Assembly: GCF_002776525.5 (NCBI RefSeq)
Contig: NC_045453.1
Span: forward strand, 35,275,356 to 35,339,355
Origin: Piliocolobus tephrosceles
Taxonomy: Eukaryota; Chordata; Mammalia; Primates; Cercopithecidae
Direction of reading: 5' to 3'
Length of the DNA: 64,000 nt
Numbering within the stretch: the first letter of the stretch is position 1; every line of letters begins with the position of its first letter. The notes beneath the pieces were generated by a model that ran no database searches, was not told where the DNA came from, and worked only from the letters and a program-made list of their open reading frames with translations. Of the stretch, positions 1 to 13,559 are shown piece after piece. Position numbers and translations under genes: made by a program.

Positions 1-253
1 CTGAGAGCCACCTGCCTGTGTCCTGTGCCAGCACTTCCGGAGTCCTGTCACTGCCCCGGACCATGGCCAACCCTACCCATCACCTTTTGGAAAGGCAGCT
101 CCATCTGTCTGTTCCGCACCCCGGAGCCTGTGGGGCGACCCATAGGTGGCACTTCGTTCCATCCAAGGTGGTGCTGCTCTTCACCTTGTGTTTACAGCCT
201 TGTTGGCTGTGATCGACAGCTTGATTTTGTCCTCAGAAACCCATCGCTTCTAC

Positions 254-1246
254 CCCACCACCCCTTCACCCTCCACCCTTCACTCCGCACCTCTCCACCC
301 CTCCCCCCCACCCCTCCACCATCCACCCCTCCACCATGCACCCATCCACCCCTCCATCCTCCATCCTTTCTCCCTCCCATCCTCCACCCCTCCACTCCCC
401 ACCCCTCCACCCCTCCATCTTCCACCCATCCATCATCCACTCCTCCACCCCTCCATCCTCCACTGCTCCACCCGTCCACCCTCCACACTCCATCCCTTCA
501 CCCTTCCATCTCATCACCTTCCATCCTTCCATTCTCCACCCCTACACACCTCTAACCTCCACCCCTCCATCCTCCACCTCTCCATCCCTCCAACCTCCAC
601 CCCTCCATCCTCCACCTCTTCACTCTCCACCCCTCCACACTCCATCCCTTCACCCCTCCATCCCACCACCCTCCACTCCTCCATGCTCCACCCCTCCACC
701 CCTCCATCCTCCATCCCATCACCCTCCCATCTTCCACCCCTCCACCCCTCCATCCTCCATCCCTCCACCCTCCAACCCTCCACTCTCCACCCCTCCACCC
801 TCCAACCCTCCACTCTCCACCCCTCCACCCTCCACCCTTCCACCCCTCCACCCTCCATCTTCCACCCCTGCACCCCTCCACCCCTCCATCCTCCATCCTC
901 CGTCCCTCCACCCCTTCACGCTTCCATCCTCCATCCCTTCACCCTCCATCCCTCCATCCTCCATCCCTTCACCCTCCATCCCTCCATCCTCCACCCCTCC
1001 ACCCCTCCATCCTCCAGCCCCCGCCACCCCTCCACCCTCCACCCCTCCACCCTCCACCGCTCCACACCTCCACCCCTCTCCACACCTCCACCCCTCTCCA
1101 CACCTCCACGTTCCACCCCTCCACCCTCCACCCCTCTATCCCTCCACCCTCCATTCCTCCATCCCTCCACTCCTCCATCCCTCCATCCTCCATGTCTCCA
1201 TCCCTCCACCCTTCCATCCTCTACCCCTCCATTCCTCCATCCTTCT
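254..1246. repeat. C-rich minisatellite (CCACCCCTCCATCCTC-type)
   Basis: About 1 kb of imperfect tandem copies built from CCACCCCTCCA, CCATCCTCCA and CCACCCTCCA blocks, about 10-11 bp per sub-unit with longer 20-40 bp duplications inside (for example two near-identical copies at 765-830, and others at 930-990 and 1065-1110). The + strand is almost pure pyrimidine plus A and has very few G. This leaves all frames open and produces spurious Pro/Ser/His/Leu-rich frames on + and Gly/Trp/Glu-rich frames on -. None of these is a gene. Such arrays are usually length-polymorphic. Bases 1-253 before it are ordinary GC-rich single-copy sequence with nothing recognised. Confidence 0.95.
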
Positions 1247-1654
1247 GCTGATTACTCCCAGAACTCAACACGTTCTCTAGGAATAGAGGAAGGTCCTCTC
1301 TAGGAAGAGAGGACCCTCTTGTGGGTCCTCTCACCTGCCCTGATGGTGAGGAAGGTCAGGTCCAGGTGGGGGTCTGGGCTGGGTGTGCCAGAGGGGCAGG
1401 GCAGAACCCTTAGCTCCTCCTGCTGCCCCAGGGCCTGAGTCGGGGCAGGGAGGCAGGGAAGAGGTCCATGGTACCCAAACAAAGCTGTCGCCCGTAAGCC
1501 TCTCTGTTTGCCTTCCCTGACGCCCTTTAGCCCTCCTGCCCTCCGGCTCCTAGGGGGGATGCAGCCTCTGTTCACACTAGTGTACCAGCATGCCTGTCTG
1601 TCCAGGGCCCTTTGATGCCACCAACACCTGACAAAGGCAGGCTGGCTGCAGCCG

Positions 1655-1735
1655 TGCCCTCATTTTAAAGATGAGGAAACTGAGGCTGAGATGGGTGAAG
1701 TAACCACAGCCTGACCCATAAAGGGCCAGGCCCAC
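1655..1735 (-). repeat. MIR SINE fragment
   Basis: The string GATGAGGAAACTGAGGC followed by a degraded AAGTAACC is the complement of the conserved MIR core (CTCAGTTTCCTCATC). Only the core survives, as expected for this ancient mammalian SINE. Confidence 0.65.
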
Positions 1736-2745
1736 CTCCAGCAGTGGCCCTGCTGCTGCTGGTGAAGATGTCCTGGAAAGGTACAGCTTGAGAGGCTTGG
1801 CCTCGCAGATGGAATTTCCCATGTCAGGGAGCAAGTGTTTTCTGACCTTTTCAGGGACCCTGTAAATGACCTCTGGGCCCCCAGGCCAGCCCAGGCCAGC
1901 GGGCTACAGTCTGACTCAGCTTTCTGTGAGGGTCAGGCTGTCCTGGCTCTGCCACACCCCAGCCCATCCCCCACTTAACCAGGCACCTACCCCCTGCCAG
2001 GCGCTGAGGCTCCACCCTCCCACTGCAGCCTGCGGTGAGACCACCCTGGCCTCAGTGCAGGGGTGTCTGGGAGCCTCTGGGGTGGCTCTGCCCTAGGCTG
2101 TAATGCTCCCATGGCAGCCCCTCCTCCAGCCCGGCTCAGATCTCCACCCCACGCCTTGCACCTGTCCATTCCTGGTTTTAAATAGCCATGACGAGCTACC
2201 CAGCTCCTCCCTGCTCTACTGGGGCCAGCACAGACTTCCCAAAAATGCCGCCTCTTCCCACGGCCCATGAGCAGGCCAACCAGTCCTGGGTGCAGCAGGA
2301 AAATGGCCAGAGGGTGCTCAGCATGGCTGGAGAGCCGGGATGCTTGGGGCCAGGCCACACTGGCCTCTCGCTTGCCGCGACCTTGGAGAGGACAGAGAGG
2401 CAGGGCTTGGGGTGGCGGCTCTCATGGCAGTGGAGTGGCCTGTCTGTGAAGCCTGGGCAGTAGCCACTCCCGAGTCCCTGGTGCCATGGTCCCCCCAAAG
2501 GCCGTGGTGGTTAAGCCCTTTGCACATGGGCAGGTGGCAAGTGCGGCCGCAGAGCCCTGCGTTAGTGCCTGTGGTGGTCTCCCACTCGGCTCCGGGTCTG
2601 GGTGAGGGTGGAGGGTGTCCAGAGCTGAGCATGGAGCCCGGCCGAGGCCTGTCTCGGACGCATTCTCTGTGGCCCTCCCTGCGCCTGGGCAGAGCGAGCC
2701 GAGGCTGCTCTCCAGTGGCTGCACCTCAGTGCTCTGGCTCCGTGG

Positions 2746-2920
2746 CTATTTTTAACCTGAGTATGGTAAATGCATTTCTACAGGAAAACCACTCTCCTCG
2801 ATCAATCCCTGCAGCTGCTCGGCGTGGATGGCGGGGCTCACACGCGGCCCGTCTGCTTCTGCTCCTGGCCAGGCCGCTGAGGGCTGTAACCGAAGCCCGT
2901 CAGCTGACCGGGAGGGATAA
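2746..2920. promoter_or_regulatory. Candidate muscle/heart regulatory cluster (MEF2, E-boxes, GATA)
   Basis: Seen: CTATTTTTAA at 2746-2755 matches the MEF2 consensus YTAWWWWTAR completely. CAGCTG E-boxes lie at 2812-2817 and 2901-2906, and GATAA at 2916-2920. Known: MEF2, MyoD-family and GATA factors co-operate in muscle and heart enhancers, and SRF/MEF2/MyoD control miR-1 and miR-133. Inferred: this cluster, about 33 kb upstream of the microRNA promoter, could be a distal enhancer of it. Each motif is short and could occur by chance. Confidence 0.35.
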
Positions 2921-3644
2921 ATCTGGCTCCTCTGACAACTGCGTCTCGCTGGTCTTCTCTGGGGACAGACACCCCTCCCCACCCACCCTCTGCTGCTCCT
3001 TAATATAACTCTGAAGTCATGCCTAGTGCCCAGAGGATGGCTTGGGAAGACAGCTTGGGCCTGGGTTCCCCGGTGACTGGGGACACAGGGTGGTGGTGGC
3101 TGCAGCAGGAGCGTTAAGCCCCCGGCTTTGTTCCCAGGGAGAGAGGGAGGCTTGTCTTGGGGCAGTGTCCTGGCACCACGGAGCTGGGGGTTAACTCAGA
3201 GCCATGATCCCCCTCAGGTCGCCTGCAAAGTACCCTGGGGCTGAACTCATGGGGGATTTTGGGAGAGCTGACTTTGGTCAGATCTTCAAAGGGATCCTTG
3301 AACTAAGAGGTAAAGAGGCCCCAGTCCGAGATGCCCGTCTGCGGGCTGCCCGCGACGCTGCAGGGAAGGTCCTGGTACCTGCTCAGAGGGTCTCCCCACC
3401 CTCCTGGTCTGCAGGCCCTGCCTGGAGCACTCTCTGCCACCGCTTCCTTCCCATTCCGCACGTCACCCTCAGCTGCACTTTGCACTCGCGCTGGTCTGTT
3501 GGCTTTTGCCGTTTGCTTCTCCCCGGAGGAGTTCCACCAGGGCGGAGACCCGCTTGTTCATGGATGTCACTCCAGTGCCCGGAGAAATGCTGTGTACAGC
3601 AGCTTAGCAAATATGTGCAGAATGTTCCAGAGGAAGGTGCAGGG

Positions 3645-3785
3645 CGGCGTATCAGTCAGGACAGGCCGGGCTACACTTCAGCAACAAATACACCCACCCC
3701 ATGTCCACGTGGCCTCAGACAACAAAAGTTGATTTCTTTGCTCACTTTGAGTGTCCCAGAGCCATGGTGGCTGCCGTGGACAGGA
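3645..3785 (-). mobile_element. Degraded retrovirus-like LTR fragment (possibly MaLR-type)
   Basis: TATCAGTCAGGACAGGCCGG, then CAGCAACAAATAC and, further on, CAACAAAAGTTGATTTC, follow the layout of an inverted LTR 3' end (TATTAGTCAGGA..., CAACAAAAGTTTATTTC). The exact family is uncertain. The right end runs into a local tandem repeat. Confidence 0.45.
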
Positions 3786-3802
3786 CAGGATGTGGCCTAC
3801 CA

Positions 3803-3901
3803 CGTGTCTGTTCGTGTGTCCTGCCTGTGTGTCTGCTTTCGTGTCCTGCCCACGTGTCCTGCTCGCGTGTCTGCTTGCGTGTCTGCCCGCGTGTCCTACC
3901 C
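3803..3901. repeat. Short tandem repeat (CGTGTCCTGC / CGTGTCTGCTTG units)
   Basis: About nine degenerate 10-12 bp copies alternating CGTGTCTG and CGTGTCCTGCC. It explains the Cys/Val/Ser-rich open frames here. Confidence 0.8.
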
Positions 3902-3959
3902 GAGGTCTTCTGCACATCACGAGGCTCTTGACATTTCTCTTGTCAGACCAGGTCCACTC

Positions 3960-6900
3960 AGGGGAGGGAAGGGTGCCTGGGGCCCGCCGGGGAGAGGAGG
4001 CAGGGCTGGGTTCCCACCATCCACCTGCCTGCGAAGGGTCGGCCAGGCCTCAGCCACACTGAGTCAGTGGCTCAGACGGTCTCTGGTCCTTCCTGTGCCC
4101 TGGTGAGTGAAGCCTGTGCGGCCTAGTGTCCCTTGCCTCTTGGGGCTCCTGTGGAGGTGACGGCATCAAAGTGCACGACACCATCGTCATCATAGGGAAT
4201 CTGGGGGAGCTGAATCCACGCCCAGGGGGTCTAGGAGAGGCTGGTGATGGCGAGGACCACTGGGGATGGGCCGTGAGACTCTAGGCGTGAGAGGGAGGCT
4301 CACCTTTTATGCCATTTGGTGCTGTTAGATGTTAAAAACACACAGGTGGATACACTGTCTTTGAAAGAAATAAAAATAAAACCAGTGACAACAATGATGG
4401 TGTCAGCAGCCACAGTGACGCGGCTCTGGAGGTCAAGGCTGGCAGCCCCGGCCGTTCCCAGCTTTGCTTTTGTCCAGCCCTGGCCCTGCTCTCTCTCCAT
4501 TGTGGGGGCCGGTCAGTGCTGAGGAGACTGTGGGCCGCTCGGTGTTGAGACCCGCACAGGTGCTCCTGGTTCCTCCTGGCTGGAGGCCCCTTCCCTGGGA
4601 GAGGTGAGGGCAGAGTCGGGAGGGGCCGCCTGTACCGGAGGCCCCACGCCCTACCCAGGGCCCTGAACTCAGAGATGCTCAGGAGACAGGAAATGCACCA
4701 GGCAGGGCGGGTAGTCGCCGGACGCTGGGAGGCGAATGGCGTTGGGTCAGGGCCCTCACTCCTCCTGACCCCAGATACCAGGTCCATGTGAAACCAAAGC
4801 TGGTTTTTGTTATTGTCACCAGGCTCACAGAAGAGTGGAAATTGCATTTTTGGAAGTTAGGATGTGGCTTCTGCCCAGGGCCTGGCTGAGCTTCAAGAGG
4901 GGAGAGGGACCCTGAGGTCCTGGAGCTGGGGAGCCTCCTGGAGCCGGGGAGCCTGCTGTGTTGACTGTGAACACTGAGCTGCCGAGGGCGACAGTTTACA
5001 TACATCACTGAGACTCTTGGTGGCCCCGTGGAATGGCCTAGGGTTCACAGATGCCCAGGTCGAGACGCAGATGGTACAGAAACTTATGCAGATGGGGGTC
5101 CACCCCCGTCAGAGACCCCTGGCCCCGGCCCTGGTCTGAACGTGACACGTTTATCCGAGGCTGTTCACCGGCTCTGCCCATCCACCCGGAAGCCTGCAGG
5201 TGGGCCTGGTTCACCCCAGGGGTGTGGGGGTGCTAGGGAAGGTGCTTCTGCCACGAGAGCCGTGGGGATGTGGTCACCTGGGCTGGGCAGGCTGGGCGTC
5301 AGTGCTGGACCTGGGCATCAACCTCGCTGCAACCTGTGACCTGGATGTCACCCACTCTGCGTCTCAGAGGCTCTGAGGGGTCCTTTGTCCACAGGCGACT
5401 ACATGGAGGTGGCAGTGCTGGGGCTTGACTTGGGCTTTGGGGTCCTCAGGGGAGACGTGTGTTTCCACCCCATGGTCACGATTCCCTGGGTGCACTGGCA
5501 GGGCCAAGCCTTCCAGGAGGACCCACATTGACTGGGTCAGAGGTGCCTGGAGACGGGGAGGACCTTCCACATCCTTTCAGCTCCATGCAGAATGTGTGTC
5601 AGGGAGAGGAAGTGAGGTACTGAATCAGTGAAGCCGGGTGGAGAGGCGCAGAGCCCAGCATGCCCACAGAGCAGTGCTCCCTCGAGGCAGCCCTGGGTGC
5701 GGGGCCCACAGAGCCGCGGGCACAGGCTGAAGGGACTGCCCTGCACCCACCTGTCCCCACCTTGCTGGGGCCCACACAGGCTCCTAGGACCTGGGGCCTC
5801 CTTCCTGGGGCACTGCCCCCTCCACAGAGGCAGGTGAGAATAAAGGCACAGCTTCTGGGTACTTATTACCTGGCAAGCCCATGAGAGCTGAGGTTTCCTG
5901 GGCTGCAGCCACAGCCATTGGTTTTAGAGGTGCTGTGTGACTGTCGCACGTGGTGTAGAATTTTTGGTGCTCATTCATTGAGCCAATGATATAATTCGTG
6001 CTTAAACCGAGAGCTTCCCCAGGTCCCCAAGTTAAGAGTGAATCTGTAGACATTTATCTTATTGCTGCAAAGGAAAACACATCCCAGATGAGTTCAGCCA
6101 GGAGCCCGAGTCTGCTCCATCCTGGAGTCGGTCCCTCTGCTGACCATTGGGTGGAGACTCCAGGTGGTGACCACTCAGCGGGTTTGGGGCATCCACGGTG
6201 ACCGCTTCCACCACAGGCTTGTCTGCAGCACCAATCTGCGGGTTCATTAGTGCTGGGCGTGCAGCCTGGGGACACTCACAGCCACCTCTGACGCCCACCT
6301 GGCAGGAGACTACGGGGGCCTGTTGTCCTCTAGCCTGTGACCCCGGAGCCCTGGCTACACTCAACCCTGGGCAGGGTCCTGCATCGGACACTATAGATGC
6401 AAAGGCCGCTGAGGCATGACCGGCACACTGGCTGGCACGAGGGACGGGAGTGGTGGGACCTGTGGGGAGCCAGGGGGCATCTACCCATCTGGAGACATGG
6501 CCCTCGGTGTCCCCTGAGGGGTCCTGGGAGGTCAGAGACACTGACCCATGCAGGCCAGAGCAGGCCTGTCTAGAGCTGGCTCAGGCCATGGGCTTCTGAT
6601 TTCAGGGCCCGTCAGATTGGAAGCTGCGGGGGACCAGAGCCACTCACCCTGCACGGGGCCAGGCATGTAGCAGGCACCTAAAAATGCTTGTGAATGACTG
6701 AACCAAGGATGCAGGCGGAGGCCTGGGGGAACGGATGAATGAGTGGGGGAGTGGGGGCAGCAGGGGTAGGTTCGTTGTGAGGGCGGTGGGACCAGCCCCT
6801 CTGGGTTCCAGCCCTGTCCCCCACACTCAGCTCTGAGAAGGTGCAAATGGGTTGACGCTGAGAGCCTGTCCTCACCCGCGCAGCGCTCAGCCGGGGCCTC

Positions 6901-7289
6901 ACGGTGACTCAGCAGGCGCTGAAGAGGGGAGGGGTGGGTTTTGGGAAGTGGGGAGGGTGGGGCCTGTGCCTGTGCGTGGGGATCGCAGGGTGGGGTCCTG
7001 GGAGAAGGACGAAGAGCAAGGCAGCGCCCCCCGACCCCCGATCTTCCAGACCGATTCCCTCAGAGAATCTCAGGTGGTCTCAGGTGGTCGGGCTGTTATA
7101 GCCACACCTGGGCCACGACCACCACAGGCCATCTTCTGTTCCGTGGCTGCCCAGGGTGACCTTCAGCCTGTGGGACACACGCCTCAGCCACAGGGTCCTC
7201 ACTGCCTCCCCTCCACTCATCCCTCACCGAGAGCCATGGGGGGCTTCCAAAACTAGCCAGATCACCCCACATCCTGCAGAGCTCCCCAC
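3960..7289. other. GC-rich single-copy DNA, no gene recognised
   Basis: No exon, RNA gene or recent repeat could be recognised. A short A-rich patch lies at 4365-4383 (GAAATAAAAATAAAACC). The open frames (up to 171 codons) overlap on both strands and resemble no known protein. Confidence 0.55.
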
Positions 7290-7462
7290 ACAGCCTCCTC
7301 ATGTCCCCCCAACAGCCTCTTCCATCCCCCCATAGCCTCCCCCATGCCCCTCACACAGCTTCCTCATGCCCCCCTCACAGCTTCTCCCATTCCCCTGCAC
7401 GGCCTCCCCCATCTCCCCCCACAGCCTCCCCCATCTCCCCGCACAGCCTCCCCCATACCCCC
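7290..7462. repeat. C-rich minisatellite (CAGCCTCCCCCATCTCCCC units)
   Basis: Seven or eight imperfect copies of a 20-26 bp unit, CACAGCCTCCCCCATCTCCC, with CACAGCTTCCTCATGCC variants. The last copies are nearly identical, which suggests recent expansion. Confidence 0.85.
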
Positions 7463-9721
7463 AGGAAGAACAGCAGGTCCGCCCCAGGCTCCCTGGGCCC
7501 CCAGGCTCCCTGGGCCCTGAGATCTTCTTGGGACCACAGGACGTGGGTGTCCTATGGGGCCGCCCCAGCACAGCACACAAAAGCCAGCCAGGGCAGCTGC
7601 CAGCTCAGCTGTCAGGGGAAGAGGACATTACGGTCCAGGGACAGGCAGGCCTGTGGGCTGACCCCGGACCCCAGCGCCTACTCAGGAAGGAGAGTTACCC
7701 CTCCCAGTTCGGATTCTGCAGCTATGCTTGGGGACCCTCGGACGCCAAGGCAGGTGGCCAGGGCTCCTCACCCCAGGAGGTGTCCCAGGTGTCCCCAAGC
7801 CTTCGTTTCAGTGCTTGGCCTGTGAGCGCTCCCATCACAGGGTTTACCAGCCCAGGCAGCAGCCATGGGTTTCCCACACCCAGGGCTGGGCCCCACAAGG
7901 GCTCTCGGCCGCGTCCATCCCCCAAGGAGCCACCAGAAGCTCATGTCCTCTGCCTCCATGAGGGGACCCAGGTGTCATCTTTGTTCCTGGCGGTGCTGGC
8001 AAAGATCAGGGCTCCCTAGTAAGGCCCTCAGCCAGGCACCATAGCACTCTGGAGGAGGCAGGGTCCCAGCCACCTGGCCCTTCTGAGACCACACGGTTCT
8101 GTCTGAAGATTCTGAGTCCCTCTGAGGACCCCAAGATCCCAAGATTCATGTCACACCTGAACATTCTCCAGTTTCCCCACCACGGGGTAGCCCCCTGAGC
8201 ATGGGAAAGAGGATAGGGTGGGGGGCGCCAGCCCAGGGTCCTCTCTTGAGGACTGACTGCACCCCTGCCCCAGGGACAGGATTCTGGGGCCTCGAGGCCC
8301 CGTGGTTCATGCCGAGAGCCCCTTGGGGACCTTGGGGCAGGCGTGTGGGGCCTCCTGGGCCGGTGCCGCTCTGGCTCTGTCCTGAGGCTGAGCTGGTCGA
8401 GTGCTCGCTGAGCTGCAAGTGGGCAGGAAGGGCCGGGACTTGGACCCACTCACCTGTCTCAGCAGCTCAAGTGCTTCTGGGATCAAGGGTCCTGAGATAG
8501 CTGCCCCGGCCGATGCCCAGTGGGAATGCCTGTGATGGGGCTGGTAGGAGGCTTTCTAATCCTCTGAGGGTGGCGGCTGAGTCACCCAGCAGGAGCGGGC
8601 CCTGCCCTGCCCTCCACAGCCACTGTGCCATTGGGGGTGCGTGGGTCTTGGTACGTGGACACCCCTGCCTCTCGTCCCGAAGCTGAGAGAGTCAGATTCT
8701 CCCCACAGCCTCTCCCGTGCCAGAACTCGGACGCAGACCTGGGCGGCTCTTGGGATCCGTGGCTCTGGATGCCTGGCCTAGAGGAGCGGGGCCAGCTGAG
8801 AAATTATTCTTGGTGCTGGGGTGGCGTTGAGTCTCTAGGGGTCCAAGACCCTAACCACCCTGACTTGGGTGGGGCTTAGCCTGCCGGGGTCCCCAGCACC
8901 AGGCCCCATTTCTGCTAAGGTCCTGAGCCCTCTGTCGCTGGTCACCCAAAGTCCTGGTGGATGTGGTGGAGAGGACGGACTTTCTGGGGCTGTCAACTGT
9001 GACTGAGGGCTCGGAATCTCCGAGTACCCCTACCCCTCCATTATCTGTGAGTCTTGGAGGAAGCGGAGGCAGAGGGCAGGGGTCCTCAGCTCCGCTTTGC
9101 CGATGGGGTCCCCAGAGGTCAGGGACTTGCCTGAAACCCCTTTGAGTATTGGGGTCTGGAGTCCAAACCCCGGGCTCTTCCCCTCAGTGACTCCACAGAG
9201 CCCCCCCAGGAGCCTCACCTCGGATTTGAGGGGGGCTATTCCTGGTGTAGAGTGGATTGGGAGCAGGACTCCCCAAGAACCCCGGGCCCTTTAGCTTGTA
9301 GACACCAGCCTTGGCCTCTCTGGAGCCATGCACACTGGAGGCCCATGCACATGGGTGGGGTCTCTTTGGAGGCCGAGGCAAAAGCCCCCCAGGAATTCTG
9401 CTGACTCTTGCAGGCTGCCCTCTGCCTCCCCCAGGCCTCGCCCCACTGGCCACGCACAGGCAGCTGGGTCTGGGTGTGATGGCCGAGTGCATGTGCCCAT
9501 CGCGGATGTCTGGGGAATGGGGCAAACAGACCCCCAACCCCGGCAGCCCCTCACTCCAGGGGCAGAACAGGGTCTTTCTTTGGCCAGTGGGGGCTGGTAA
9601 TGGGCCTCAGAGCCATTCCTGCTTTGTTCCTGTCATATTCCAGTTATTTTATTACAACTCTGGCTTTCTGGATCCCAAATCATGTACACGTGAGGATCTC
9701 AATACTGAAGATAACATAAAA
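7463..9721. other. GC-rich single-copy DNA, no gene recognised
   Basis: Single-copy sequence without recognised exons or repeats. Open frames such as 7366-8019 (217 codons) continue out of the preceding minisatellite and show no family signature. Confidence 0.55.
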
Positions 9722-10027
<306 letters not shown>

Positions 10028-10474
10028 TAACAACCGTAGCTGGATTTTCTAATTTTTAAAAAGTTAATAGACTTTATATTTTTGACCAGTTTTAGGTTTA
10101 CAGAAAAATCGAGTGTACGGAAAGCCCCCATGTGCCTTTGCCCCATTATTGGCGTCTCAAGTTGATGCTGTACATTTGTGACAATGGATGAGTTAATACT
10201 GATTACATGATTATTAACTAGAGGTCATACTTCACTGTTAACCCTGCACATTCGGTGGGTTTGAACAACTCTGTGAAGTCCTGTATCCACCATTACTACT
10301 GCATCACCCAGAATATTTCCACAGCCCTAAACACCCTGTGTTCCTTTTCGGCCCTTTCTTCCCTCCCCACAAACTCCTGGAAACCTCGGCTCTTTTCCAT
10401 AGCTTTGCCTTTTCTAGAATGTGGTACGTTTGGAATCACACAGCATGGAGCATTTTTGGATTGGCTCCCTCCTT

Positions 10475-10816
<342 letters not shown>

Positions 10817-11235
10817 TTAGCACTGAATATTATTCCGGTTTATCCAGTCACCACCCGAAGCACTTCCTGGTTGCTTCTAAGTGTTGGCATGATGAATAAA
10901 GCTGCTGTATACATCCACATGTGGGATTTTGTGTGGACGTAAATTTTAAATTCCTTTGAGTAACACCAAGGAGCATGGTTGCTGGATCGTGTGGTAAGAG
11001 CACGTTTAGTTTTGTAAGAAACCGCCAGACTGTCTTCCAGCGGCTGTGCCATGTTGCATTTGCAGCAGCCGTGGCTGAGGGTCCTGTTTCTCCACGTCCT
11101 CGCCAGCGTTCGGTGCTGCCCGCGTTCTGGGTTTTGGCCGTTCTAGTAGGTGTATGGTAGCATCTCATGGTTGTTGGTAATTTGCATTTCCCTGGTGACG
11201 TAGGATGTGGAACATCTTCTTATATGCTGGTTTGA

Positions 11236-11579
<344 letters not shown>

Positions 11580-11607
11580 TTTTGCCCATTTTTAATAGGG
11601 TTGTTAG

Positions 11608-11913
<306 letters not shown>

Positions 11914-12114
11914 GGTTGTTATTTTCTTATTGTTGAGTTTTAAGAGCTCTTTGCATATTCTGTGGCTGGCTTTTATTCTTTTCATAGTGTCTTTTGCATA
12001 GTATAGTTTATTAATTTTAATGACCTTCAAGCTATCAGTTCTTTCATAGATTTTTCTTTGCTGGTGTATCTGAAAAGTCACTCCCTGAACTCAAGTTCTC
12101 TAGCTGGAATTCTT

Positions 12115-13550
12115 AATTAAAAAAACAACAACCTTGAGCTTTACATAAAGTTTTAATTGGTTAACACAAGAAATGTTAACATATTCTTAGATCTAAAATA
12201 AGTCTAACAGGTAGACACTTTGCCACCAGGAGGTAGAGGATGGTCCCCCCAGGCTGGCTGACTCTGGTTTGGTTCAGGCCAACCCTGCCGTGAATCTACA
12301 TCTGCTCAGCATCTACCTTGAACGTCCGAGTGAGCAAGAGAGACGGTGACTTCTGGGTTCTCCCTGGAGAGTCCCAGGGCTATTGGCATGGCTGGGGGAG
12401 CCCCTGACTCCAGCTCAGGTGTGTGGCCTCGGTCTTAATCGGGGCTCTGGATGAGGACACACGGGGAGATAAGAGCCTGGTCCAGCCAGGCAGGCACCGT
12501 GGACTATCGTGACCTCCTGCCTGGACAGCTGTCCAGTGATTGGAACAGGAGGTCTGGGTTTTCTAGCTGTCCCTGCACCACCCATGCCCCCGCCTCCCGC
12601 AGCTCTGGGTTTCTTGCAGCCCCGGCTGGGATCACCACCACGACTCGCTGAAATGTCACCAGGGTAAAAAAAGGTCAAAGCTGCCCAGGCCACATGAGTG
12701 AGAGTCCTGTGAGCAGCTCAGGGCCCTCCTGCCGTGTGCGGAAGCGTGTCCTCTGCCCCATCTCTGTCTCTCTGTGTCTCTGTCTCTCTCTCACAGAGAC
12801 ACTGCTGAGTCCCATGAGGTCTCCCCGAGGTCCACCCAGACCCCCCTGGAACCCCATTTCACTCCCTCCCCATGCTCTCGAGTGGCCGACTGCCTTCACT
12901 TTTCTAGCCAGTCCTCGTAGGAGGGGTGGGGGGCAGACCTGGGCAGATGTGGACCCAGGCCCTGTAGGTTCCATCTGCCCCCGGCCCTCCCCAGAGCCTT
13001 TCTGGAAGTGTGAATGCAGGCGCCCAACGGAGATGCTGACACTCTCCGGAGTCCCAGCTCTGCCACGCTGAGCGGCTCCACTTCTCTGAAAACGGCTTCC
13101 TCATCTGAGAAGTGGGCTGGTAAGGGTCCCCACGATGGAGAGGGTTGTACCGGGCAGAGCCCTCCAAGTCAGCCCGGCTGCAGGAAGCCCCCACGACTGT
13201 GCCCGGAGCCCCTGGGTGCCTGGAACTTGGGGAATGAACTGAAACGGAGACCCCTTCTGCTCACTGCTGTGTGGCCAGCTGCTTCTCCGGCAGGCACGGC
13301 GGGGAATGGGGTCATTTCTGAATATTCTTTAGAATTCCAGCCTGTATTTTCACAAGCCGATCGGCTGTTCGGTCTCATACCATTGGCGAGCGAGGATCCG
13401 GCCCGTTCTGATCTCGGTCCTTGTGGGTGAGTGACAAGATGTCCCTGAGGGTGAGTCAGGGGCCTCGGGGCCTCGGAGGGGCAGGGACCAGGCAGGGCCA
13501 CCTCCCCGCCGCAGCTCCGCCCCTGCACGCTCCCCACCCCACACACGTCT
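12115..13550. other. Single-copy DNA, no gene recognised
   Basis: The first 120 bp (12115-12235) are AT-rich (GTTTTAATTGGTTAACAC, TTAGATCTAAAATAAG). The rest is GC-rich, with a small CTCTGTCTCT patch at 12760-12795 and a weak MIR-like core at 13060-13125. Open frames lack family features. Confidence 0.55.
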
Positions 13551-13559
13551 GGAACATAT

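Larger units (their letters stand above)
1247..3640. other. GC-rich single-copy DNA, no gene recognised
   Basis: Single-copy sequence holding one MIR relic (1655-1735) and the MEF2/E-box/GATA cluster (2746-2920). Several open frames cross it, up to 222 codons at 2340-3008, but they overlap one another on both strands, lack recognisable domains and follow GC content. No gene is called. Confidence 0.6.

Noticed and set aside
146..1303. 385-codon Pro/His/Ser-rich open frame, and Gly/Trp-rich frames on the other strand
   Set aside because: It is the translation of the C-rich minisatellite. All frames are open because the repeat lacks stop codons; no domain or splice context.
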